The translations under genes and the position numbers were made by a program. A stretch of 64,000 bases of DNA. Origin: Rhynochetos jubatus. Taxonomy: Eukaryota; Chordata; Aves; Eurypygiformes; Rhynochetidae. Position 1 is the first letter of the stretch; each line of letters opens with the position of its first letter. Below, piece by piece: positions 11,134 to 22,100 of the stretch. The notes beneath the pieces are model-generated. The model did not search any database. It was not told the origin of the DNA and was given only the letters and a program-made list of their open reading frames with translations. The stretch lies in the NCBI GenBank assembly GCA_027574665.1, contig CM050666.1, positions 6,510,001-6,574,000 on the forward strand, written 5' to 3'.

Positions 11134-14100
11134 GTGGGTGATGCCGACGTCGGTGAGGGGCGGCGGGTGCCCGGTGTGCGGCTCCCGGGGCGGAGCGGGG
11201 ACCTGCCGGCCGGGGCGCGCTGCCGGGTCTCGTCCCGTTGCCTCCTCCCGCCCGGGCGGTGCCGGCGGCCTCGGCTCCCCGCGGGTGCGCCCCGAGCCTG
11301 GCGGTCGCCGGTCCCGGGAGCCTCTGGGGGCAGCCCCGCAGCCCTCGCGTCCTTCGACTGTCCCGGTCCCTTCTGCCTCTCCCGCGAGTTTCCAGAGCGG
11401 CCGCCCGCCGCCCCCTCGGCGCTCCCTCACCCCCCGCCCCGGCCGGGGACGGTTTTTCTGTGTCACTGTTTTCCCCTGCCCTGTCTCGGGTGGTTTTTCC
11501 TCCGTGGACCGGTGCTCCTCACATCCTGCCGATTCCCAACTGTCAGTCCCCCGACACACCCCCGCGCTCCCAGGTGTTTGCTCCACGGATCTTCCATCAA
11601 ACATCAGGTGCTGGACCTTGCCCCTGCACCCAGCCCATCTCCTGGCCCTGCTAGGATATTTGTGCTCGATCATAGAATAGTGGTTCCGCAGGAGCATCCT
11701 GTCAACTTCTCCGCGTGTTTCACAAGGGAGGTTTCCGGGCGCTTGCCAATCACACAGAGGTAAAAAGGGCAGGGACTGAATAGAGGGCGTTAAACCTGCG
11801 CGTGATCTTACCCCCTTCTTGCCCCAGAAAGCCCCGACCTGCCTCATCCGTGCGGTGGGACTGAAGCGGGCCCGGCCGTGTCCCCTCGGCTGCACCCGCA
11901 GCTCTGGGCGCCGTGGTACCCAGTGAGGATGCGGTACCCAGCGAGGATGTTGGTGGAGCTGCCCGTCAGGGAGGGGCCTGGTGTGCCCGGCCAAGGGTGG
12001 GGGCAGATGGGGGAAAGGGGAACAGGCTGCAAGGTGCCGGTTGTCTCCGGAGCTGTAGGGAGGACGTGAGAAGCTTTCTGGCTCCGGGGCGCAGCGGGGT
12101 GGCCTGCCCTCGGCCCATCCTGGGAGCACACAGAGCAGCAGGTGCCTTCCTGCTCTGTAGGAGCTGGAGTGAGGTGCCCTCGCAGGGGAGATTTTTCTGC
12201 GTGCTCGTTTGGATGCTCTAAGTCACCCAGACGCACCGCAGGTGTGTTAATGCTCTTTCGTGTCCTGGTGCAGTGTAAGCTTTGGGTAAGTTTTGCGTGC
12301 AGAGGTTTTGCAGGCTTTGCTAGAGCTTGGAAGTAGTAAAGGTGGTCGAGCACCCTCTTCAAAACTGCCTTGAGCAGAGGGCTCGCAGCCGAGACGGGAA
12401 GGGTTAACTTAAAGAGAACGGCATGACTCACATAGTAAATAGCAGTTAATAGAATTGCCGTAACTACTTAAAATTATTTTCCTAAGCAGATGGTCAACTA
12501 TTAGAGAAGTCGATCTTTAGATCCGTTTGTTTCTGAGTTTCTTACCAGGCTCGTAAGTCTCAGACCTGTGTAACTCCAGGACTGTAGGAATTGATAATTC
12601 TGCGTGAGAGAAACTCTGACAGAGAGGAAGCATGGCCAGCTCCTGCTGTTAGAGACCACCCCTCCCGGGTGTATCGCCCCAGCGAAGTACAAAAAGGTTA
12701 GATAAAGTGAAAAATGGGACTGTGAGAAATATTTCAGTTGCATTAGATCTGTGGAAGAAACACCTTATTTTGAATCTCAGTAAAACGTCAGTGTAAATCT
12801 AATTGCATATCACAAAACCACTGTGAAAATGAAATCCCGTCTAACGTGGCAAATGGATTAAATTCTGAATTAGCCGGGAAAGCTACGAACCCCTGAATTT
12901 GTAGAGAAAACACGTGGGTACAAACTGCAAACATGCGTGTGTGTATATAAAATAAAAATGACCTATTCCAGGGTGCGAAAAACAAAAAGGCAAGCCGGTC
13001 TCCTTTTCAGTGCTGTTGAGGTGACAAGTTTGTAATTTAAACGTGTACATAATCTGTTTCTCTTTCTATATATATTTTTGTACATAAAAAAATAGAATCA
13101 GCATCATCCTGTGCTAGGTCAGGGGATGTCAGCCCAGTAAGGATGTTTTTAGCTTCTGTCAGTGGGTGCAGAAAGCACTAAAGGTCTGAGCTGAAAAGCC
13201 TCCTGCCAGGTCTCCTGTGTTTGCATTTCTATTTTTGCTGATATTTTAATAGGATGTTTCCATCAGGGCTGCGTTTGGATGTAATCAACTTTTGAAAGCT
13301 ATTCATCTTTCCTGTTTAATCTTCAATAATGGATTTTACGTAGAGCCATGTGGTTAAGCCCTCTTAAGAACTACTGGGAAAGGCTCAGTCCAGCGGGAGG
13401 TTTGGGGGACCATTCAGGATCTTCACTCTTCCTTTCAGTTGTGCTTCTCGAAGGGTCTGGGCTGGCTGAGTACATCCCCTTCGGTCTTCAGCCTGGCAAC
13501 TTTTCCACCTGGTGTGGAGGGAAAACCTCCCCTTCACCACTTCCTTTCTGCCTGGGTGACTGATGGCTGTATCATTGCTCATCTGCACAGGATGTTTAAG
13601 GCTTCACAGATTTTCCACCAGAACACTTATTTTCACTATGCTTCAGCTCTTCGCTTCGGTTTGACATTTCCACCCACGTTTTCACACGTGAGATGGGACG
13701 AGGTATAGGGCGGCTGAGCTCCCTCCGAGTTTTACGGACCTGTGAGTGAGGTGTTGGCCCTCCAAAGGCGGGTATCAGCATCCCTCTTGGTGTCCTGCAA
13801 ACTTTGTCCTTGTCTTCAGCTTGAACACGTTTTGGCTCTTGTTCATTCTCTCCTTGTGATATGGATGATGTTGAGTAACTCTCTAGGTCCTTCTTCCTTG
13901 TGTACTTTCTATCTGAAAGTGGAGATGGGCGATTAAATCTCTCTTTTGTGTCCGACTCTAAGCTAAAAACCAAGAGATCTTGAGCCGTGTGTCAAGGAAT
14001 CAGGGAGGATTGGAGAGCCAATGGAGAGTTACTCCTTTTCACTGGGGTCTCATATTTAGGACCAGAAGGCTTGGCTGTCTCATGGATCCCCTCAGGTCTT

Positions 14101-14484
14101 GCATCAGTGCATCTGAACAGCCTTGGCGAAGCTGCTTGAACACAACGGCACCGGTTCCGTGCCTCTGCTCCTTTAAAAAAGGCAGAGCAAGTTGCCTAGT
14201 TAATGAGGTGCTCGTGTAGCCGAATATTGAGAGTTGGTCGTTAGGGGTAAAGAACCGTCAGCACTTGCCTTGGGAGGGCAAGAGGGTCTGGGCACATACA
14301 CAGGAGGCGGTTTAACCTCTGAAGGCTTCAGTGTCCTCTCTAGAATCGGGAGATGCCTCTCCCCTCACGAGGGTTGCATCTGTGCCAGGAATAATTATTG
14401 GTTGTATTGCCTTTTTCTGAAGTAAATCTCTGTAGATCAGAATGGACAGATGGCACGTACAACTCTCAGTTATGAACAGTATCC

Positions 14485-14700
14485 TCAGGAGGTTGCTTCG
14501 AGGTCATCTAATCCACGCTTCTGCCCAAAGGCAGGATCAGCCATGCTTTTGCCCTTCCTGACAGCTATTTCTCCATGCTGCTCCTAAAGGCCTGCCGTGG
14601 ACACTCCGTACTTCCCTGGCACGCAGGAAACACCCTGATGTCCAGCTTAAGCCTCCTTTGCTGTAACAATTAGCTCCATCCTGACCACGGTGGGCAGCCC
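14485..14700 (-). mobile_element. ancient CR1/L3-like LINE 3'-end fragment
   Basis: Read on the + strand, this segment contains blocks typical of the reverse complement of old amniote CR1-like LINE 3' ends. In order these are GAGGTCATCTAATCCA, CTGCCCAAAGGCAGGATCAG, a CTGACAG block, a CTCCTAAA block, and GATGTCCAGCTTAAGCCTCC. The order and spacing match the family as I remember it, but several mismatches show a very old, inactive copy. There is no open reverse-transcriptase frame. The element lies antisense to ADORA2A. Confidence 0.75.
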
Positions 14701-17700
14701 ACAGAGGGTCAGCAGAGAGTATTTAAAGTGCTTCAGCCAATGCAGGTATTTTGTAAATGTGGGTGAATAAAGGTGTGATCGCTCTCACTCCTTAACCCGA
14801 GGTCTGTAAGGAGCAAATCATACCAAACCTGGCTACCTTAGGCGTGCTCTGGCTGGAGATCCGCAGTGGCACGGGAGGGATGGGGTAGGTAGGCTGTGAT
14901 ACAGCTCCGTACGGTGATGCGATGGCAAAGTTAGGATCAGGGTGTTGGATAAACACGCAGCGGTGAGGCTATGAAAGGTGCTTAGGAGAGTTCAGAGGAA
15001 AGCCAAATGCAACAAGATGGTTTCTGTAAAACCTACGTGTTCGGGGTGATCAGCGCTCTTAGGCGAGGGGGTTAACAGTGCTGCGGCATGCTTTGAGTGC
15101 AAGCTTTGTCCCTTCCTGTCAGGACACCCGCGGCTTGATGCGGGTGCTATGAACAGCCGTGTGGTGCTGCGACACCCCGATGGGGCTGACAGCAGCGGAA
15201 GAGCTCAGCGGGGTGTGTGCCTCTTGGATGTGACAGCAGGGGCTCAGGTGACACCTTAGAGCACCTCAGGCGTCACTGTTCACTTACATTTGAGCAACTA
15301 ACTCCAACCTTGCAAGTTTAATTTATGACAAGTCATAAAAAAAGAGAATGGATGCTCTTCCTCATTGGTTGATCATTAAAACCAAAAATTACCAGGTAGC
15401 ATAAAATACAACGTATCTTATGTAAAATAGATGCAAATGCCATTGTAGGAGATACCCAAGCGCGGAGTACTGGAGCCTCTGCCCACAAAGCAGCAGTAAA
15501 TCTGCTACCAGAAGGTCACACTCAAAATTTTATGTGTTTTGGGGCTCTTGCTGATATTTTTCTGATTTTTATTTTTGTTTCAAGTTGCCCATTTCAAGCC
15601 CAAATAAAATAAGTCATTTGTTCCCACTCCAAACGCAGCCGTGGAAGGCAGCGTTTGAAAAGCAATGGCAGCTACAAGACAAATGGTATTGATCTTAGAC
15701 GGTAAGTCAGGGGTTGCATGCAGCCGGCTTATCGCTATCTGACAGGCAACAAGATAAAATCCAGGTGTTACACAGGGATGTGGAAAGACCTGAAACAGGA
15801 ATAAAGAATACTTTACACAGCATTTTTAGGGAGCATTTGCAAACAATGCATCTGAGACAATGGAGAAGTTAACGGGAGTGAAACTTCTGTCAGGGATGGT
15901 TGGAGCCAGGGGGAGGGAAAGGCATACAGAGGATGAGGGAATCTTCCTGTCCCTCTGGATACAAGGAGAGGAAAAGGGGGGTTTTCCTGAAGCTTTGGAG
16001 ACGTGAGGAACGACATGCCGGGCTCCTGTCTGTATGTTGATTAGCATTTGTGATTGCACACAACTCCAGGGTGGAAGGCACTCAGGCATTCTCAGGAGGC
16101 CTCCAGAGCTTGCAGATTGGGGCTGTTTTATCTGCCGCCAGCTGAGATACAGCCTTCTCCGTCTCCTGTGTTTATCCCAGGTGACGCTCACGGCGACGGT
16201 CGGCTCCTTGTTCAGTAGCTCTTCAAGGAGGGCAGGGAGGTTGCTGGTGGGGCCGTTCGGAGCGCAGCTGAACCCCAGCCAGCGTCAGCTGGGGGTCACG
16301 TCTGCGTATCTCCCCGGGCAGAGTCCCTCATGCGTTTGCGTGAGTAATGCTGTTGAGCAGAGGGAAGTGTAATTTGGTCTCATTCTGCTCTTTTAGTGCA
16401 TCCCTTTGGGAGCGGTGAGGTTTGCGCTGTTTTCCCTGTTAGAAGTTTCTGTCCTCATTTAGAATTCAGACCTCAGAGTCTCCCATTTTTCTCCTGGTTT
16501 TGCTGCTTGGGAGCTAGTTTGTTCAGGGTTTAAGCTATTGTGTTCTCCTCTCGCTTCTCGTCTCCCCCTTTTTCGCCTCCCATTTTTTTCCTTGCTAGGG
16601 GAGCAGAAGCGTTTCTGCTCTCTTCGCCTGCTCTGTAAGGCTGGCCTGTTACCCACATCCCCCTTCTTGTACTGGGAAAGTCCTCCACAAACTGACCTAT
16701 CATTTTGGTTACTGAGGTTTCCCCAGAACAGGATTGTCAGATCCTGGTATGAATCAGTTGTTGAAGTTAAGGAGTTGAGGGAAGTAGCCTGTGTCTTCTG
16801 TGGCGATAACAACTTTGGTTTCAGCAGCAGATCCATATACTTGGGCACAGACCGGGATTTTCCATAGGAAACATTTCCCAGGATAAAAGACAGCTAAGAG
16901 GTATGTGGCTCTTTACTACCGTCTTCAGAAGAGAGGCACGTGATTGAAATTGATTTGAATAATTACAGTTTCCACATACGTCCGATCCACAGATCACTGC
17001 CCAGGTTCAATGGGATGATGGAAAATACCATCAGGCTGACTTGGGCTGGCCCCAGCACCATTACAGCTCCCGGAGCGTGTGCGGGGAAGCACGTTGACTG
17101 TGAAAAAGTTTCTTAAATGTTCTGCAGACTAGATTTTTGGCAAAAAAAAAATGGCCTATGCTAATGGACATCTAGTCAGGGATTCCTTGAAATACCCTGG
17201 CTCCAAAAAGTGCTTCCTTCCCAGAAATCAGGCCTCTTTAGCTGGCCTTGTTCCAACTGAGGCACCTAACTTTGCCGGACACCTAAAACACGTTAATCTT
17301 TTGGTTTGTGTCATCTGTGTCTTGCCAAATGCTGATCCAAACTCTGCTTGACCTTTATGGTGCTTTTAGGGTTACAGTATGGGTAGACATTGAGGATTCT
17401 GGCAGCTCTGATGTGGTTATGTGATTCTTTTTCTCTGGTAAGACGGTATAGTGTCAGCTCTTGCAGCGTATGGAAGGGTAGAAGGTTCATGGACTGAAGG
17501 CTGGCAAGAGGATTCATTGACAGTTTTTGTTGTCTTTCCTACCCCTCTCCTAAAGGAAAATCTTCCTTTTCCTCCGTGTAGCCGCAGTACCGCCTAGCTG
17601 TATGCTTACAGCAGGCAAGGGATGGACGCAGTGCACCTGGGAGAAACCATCCCAAAGCCTCGGGGATGTCTGTTCTGGGTGCCTCCCAGGGATCCATCTC

Positions 17701-18799
17701 TCCTTGACTATCATCTTTTGTGTTTGGAGTCAAATGCCACAGTCCCTACGGAAATTGCTGGGAGCCTTTTTCGGTTTACCCTTGTTCAGCCAGTTGCGAG
17801 GATGGTGGTTGCCAGGCATTTGAGAAATGACTGCAGGTTTCTTTACAGCTGGAGCTTTTTACGGCCCCTTATTGTGCAGAAACCGTAAAATATCTTGAGT
17901 TTCCACAGGAGCAAAGGGCTGCTTCGCACGCAGGGTGGAGGTGTGCCTGTGGCAGTGGGGCACTGCTCCTCTGGCCTGTCTGCTTTGGTAGGCGAGCACG
18001 CTAACTCGTGAACAGCTAGCAGCGCCAGTAAGATGTTTTCTGAAGTGATTAATGAGTGGCTACTGGTTCTCCACTGCAACGGTTTGATGTAGAAGGAGAG
18101 ACTGGGTGACTAGAAATGTGGTTTTCACCAGGAGTTGTATGCCCCCTCCATCCCAGCACGTCAGCGTCTCTGGCGTGAGCAGTCGGAGGAGGAAGCGAGC
18201 TGGAGTAGCAGGCTGCTGCTTGTAAGCGGATGTGCTTTTACCACAGCACAGGGACTTAGGAAATGAAGGAAGGTCTTCGTTAGAGTCCTCAGAGCACCAG
18301 CTGAACACTGAGACTTTGGGATCAATAAGCAGTGACACTGGAGAGTTCTTAATAAATCAGATTCTAATCAAGGACTTGGGGACAAAAACCAAGTCGCTCT
18401 GAGTACCTCCAGAAAGGCTTGTATGTCGCTGACGGTGACACTGAAAATGCAAGTCATTGCGCAAGAGTGACAGAGGTGTGGTGCAAGTCACAGCAGAGGG
18501 AATAGGGAGGGACGAAGTAAGGGCATGTGGCCTCAAGACACCATCAGAGCATCAACTCCTCCTTATCCACAGAGGGTGGCAGAGTCCTAAAAACGACTTA
18601 AATAGCTTTGAAGAACTAACGGGATGGTGAGACGTGACAGAGCAAATAAGCATTAACGAGTCAGAGTAAGCACCTTAAAATATGGAAGAGGGAAAGTTGC
18701 TGGGAACAGGTCAGGGAGACAGAAAATGTGTTATTGTGGCTTTTTCCAGCTTTTGGGATGAGCTCACAAATCCCACGTTGTCACCCTGTTCAAATGCTT

Positions 18800-19190
18800 T
18801 TCCACTGGTAGCTGACTGACAACCTGGGGTGGAACGGGTACATGCTGGTGCCCAGCCTGGGGATGCAGGGGCCAGGCCACACCCTGGGACGTGGGAGGAA
18901 GTGGGGTTTGTTGTAGCTGGAACTCGGGCGGTATTGCCAGGCACAGGGAGCACGTGCTCGATCCCCGAGATTGCGCCAGCAGCGAGCAGCCCGTGTAGAG
19001 CAGACGGCAGCGAGTGCGGTGGGCAGGGGATGGGGGAGCCCCGGGGGTGTGCGGCCGTGCCCGCGGGGCAGGCTCTGTGGCGCTCGGGCTGAGTGCAGCT
19101 GCTGTGTCACTGCTGAAATTGATAAGAGCAGGGAGCAAGCCGGGGAGGAAGGATGTGATGAGCCGTGTTAGCAGCCCGATGGAGGCTCGA
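18800..19190. other. minor GC-rich, CpG-containing patch
   Basis: This patch of roughly 400 bp is richer in G+C and CpG than its flanks, though much weaker than the island at 11 kb. It could be an alternative promoter or enhancer for ADORA2A, whose mammalian orthologue has several alternative first exons, or simply a local composition fluctuation. No convincing donor or start signal was identified. Confidence 0.3.
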
Positions 19191-22100
19191 CCGCTTTAAA
19201 TGCTGCGGGTGGGTATGAGTCAAACAACTTGGGTGGCAGCGGGAGCTTCGTGGTGAGTCCTCAGTAACAGCCCTTGCTCAGGGGGGTTGGCACGTGAGCC
19301 GTGGGTGAGCTAATGCAGTGAGACAGCTTCGCCTTGGCTCTGAGGCAGGTAGAATTGGCTCATCTCTGTTCGAGTTGTGTATTGCCTTCCTCAGGATAGG
19401 GAAGGACAGATGAGGAATCATTTTAAGTTACGTGGAGAGAGATGGAAAGCGTTGTATTCCTTCTGCTGCAGAAGACAGGATGCTGGCTGCCCTGGGACAC
19501 AGCACTCCCGGCACTGGGCTTGAGTTTTTGTTTCACTGGCAGAGCTCAGGGAAACGCCGCTTACAGCCTGCAGAAGGACTGTGCTCGGGGAGGGAGCAGG
19601 GCTTGCAAGGCCTGCTGGAGAGCAAACCTGTAGTTAGAGAAGGCAAGTAGGATCTGGGAACAACTGGATAAAAACGCAGGAATACCAACAGATGTGCTCA
19701 ATTCTCAACTGCCTGTCTGGAAACTTCACACAGACATGAGAGGTGAAGGCACATCTGGAGAGAAGTCCACTCCATTATTTTAAAACGTGCCAGAATGGAT
19801 GCATTAGCAACATGATAAATATTTTCAGAGCCAATTCCTCCCTGGCCTGTATTCCTCAGGAGGTCACTTCTTCTTGATATCCTGCTTCCTCATTTCTCCT
19901 ACTTTGTTCCTGAAGGAAATGCTCCTGATGTATGGACACAGCTGGCTTTAGCAGGGCTGTGGGGAGGCAAAGTTTGCTTTTGATTTCTTCGCTCACACAG
20001 GAAAGGAACGCTGGATCCTCGGAGACATTGTGGGTGATATTGGCAGTAGTAACTTGTTTCTGGCCATGCTACATGGTCTTATTTCCGCTTTCTTACATGT
20101 CTGTCTTATGAAAGCTTATCCAAATGCTCTTGGTTTTATTTTTGGAAATGCCACTGTAGGTAAATTGACATCATCAATCCTGGATAATATAAATGGTTTG
20201 CCCGAAAATCCAGTATGTTTCTGTGCCTTTTGGCAATATGTCATGATGCCGGCTGCCCGGTGGGACTTTCCTCTGGTGAGCACAGGGGAACCTTTTCCCT
20301 CTTGTTTGTTTGTTTGGTCTGGCTTATTTAACTGCTGGCCATTCAGCCTTACTTAGTTTTGCCCTCCCTGGCTTTTTGTGACTGTTAGAATGGGAATAAT
20401 TACTGTGAGGATTTTTTTCTTGCTTTTAAACATTTATAACATCCACTTAGGAAAAAAAAAAAGGTCAAATGCGTTCTGTTCTAGTCTTCTCTTCCGCTAC
20501 AGCAATAAAAATTAATCCACTTCTAGCACTTGGAGGGCAGGAGGCAACGCTGAAATACTGTTTGGGATTAGCCATTGCTGTTAGCCAGCCCCTCCGTGTT
20601 ACGACCTTCGCTTGTTGTCCAGTGGGGTTTCACTTTTTGGGTGGTTTTCTTCTGCGATTTTGAGATGGTGTATAAACCGAAGGAGCGGAGAGGCACAGGA
20701 CAGGTTTGAAGGGCACGATTTCATTACGCTTTTTGTTGCTGCCCCTGCTGCAGTGGTGCGGGAGTCTCTAGTAATCCCCTGGCTGATGGAGACTTCACAG
20801 CCAGAGTCATCGCGCTGGTCCCTGCTGCGGTTATAGCCTCCTTTGCTGGCCTGGGCTGCAGCAGCGATGGAAATGGAAAGCACAAACTTCGTCCCTCTTC
20901 TCCGTTTCTGAGCCGACAGACGAAGATCAGGGCCAGTGCAGACCTCTGAAGAGCCATTTCTTTTGCCTTTCACAAGCACCTAGAGAGGATTTTAAGTCAT
21001 GGAGGGCTGCTGCTCTCCTGTAAGAGGGGATTAGTCCCAGTTTAGCAAAGCTGAAGCCTTCATTTTACTCAGTATTTCGGGAGCATTTGCAAAGCCAATC
21101 CTTGTTACCCACTGTAGGTTTATACTAGAGGAAAACCTCACTCCCCAGATGGAAATAAGCTCTGTGCTTCAACAGACCCTTGGCCCTGCAGTGGCTCAGA
21201 CGAAGTTTCGGGTGAAGTCTGGACTGGAAGGGTCAGACTGCCAAGCGGAGCCCCTTGGTAGAACAAGCATTTCCAGACATCACCGTGTTGTGTACTTGCA
21301 CGGGTGTCCCCACCCGCAGGTGTGCGGACACTGGGCATCGGTTACTCCAGGGAAGGTGGAGGGAACCTGCAAGTGCCCAAGGTACCTGAAGGCCTGAAAT
21401 CAGCACACCAAGAGCATGGTGTGCTGATAATTTTCCCTCCTTTGTTTCACTCGTATCCTTTGTTAACAAAGAGCAGTCTAGAGGGAAATAGTCTATTATT
21501 AATATTTAATTTCCTCCTATTACTGTAAGCAGATGACCTAAAAGATCATTTAGCCAGCAGCCAATAATAAAGCAGATGGGGGAACCAGAAAAAGTATGTC
21601 TTGGTTAGCTGGGTGATGCCTCCTTCCTCCTTTTTCCTGCCCCACCCAGCCACATCTCTCCGTCCTGCGATGAGAGGCAGGAGAGAGGCTGCTCTCTGGC
21701 AGCTCCAAACACACCTGCATGCGAAGGGCCATGGGGAAGCCACGCCACGTGAGGTGTTCGTAAAACAGCAAACTTCGAAAGGAAACCGTTGAGCACTGCC
21801 GAAAAGTGCTGCCGCCTTCCCTGCCGTCCTCCCCGAAAGGACAGCTGTTTTCATCACGCTTTACAGCCTGAGTTGTTTTGAGAACCGGTGTCCTGCCTGT
21901 GAGCACATTGGCTTATTTACTGGGACTCGATCCTCTCAAGAAATGGGGAGAGACAAGATTTCTTAGAGACTTTGATTTAGAAGATAGGGAGATTCTCTTT
22001 GAGCCGACGGGTTTTCAAAGAGGATAAAAACTGACAAGCATCTCCCCCTCCAGGCTTTGGAAAGCAGGAAACACAATGATTGAGCAGCACCGATTCTCTG

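Larger units (their letters stand above)
10450..11450 (+). promoter_or_regulatory. ADORA2A: CpG island, candidate ADORA2A promoter
   Basis: Between about 10,700 and 11,450 the sequence is very GC-rich with dense CpG dinucleotides, in sharp contrast to both sides. This is the hallmark of a vertebrate CpG-island promoter. No TATA box is evident. The long open frames across it on both strands, including one of 520 codons on the minus strand, follow from the GC richness and lack of stop codons and are not evidence of protein. The next gene downstream on the + strand is ADORA2A, whose mammalian orthologue is transcribed from several distal non-coding first exons. I therefore infer this island to be its promoter. 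Alternatives are the promoter of an unannotated lncRNA, or a bidirectional promoter. Confidence 0.65.

Noticed and set aside
10567-12129. 520-codon open frame on the minus strand, plus several 130-340-codon frames on both strands
   Set aside because: They coincide with the CpG island, where stop codons are rare in every frame. The translations are low-complexity Arg/Pro/Gly/Ala-rich and match no family.
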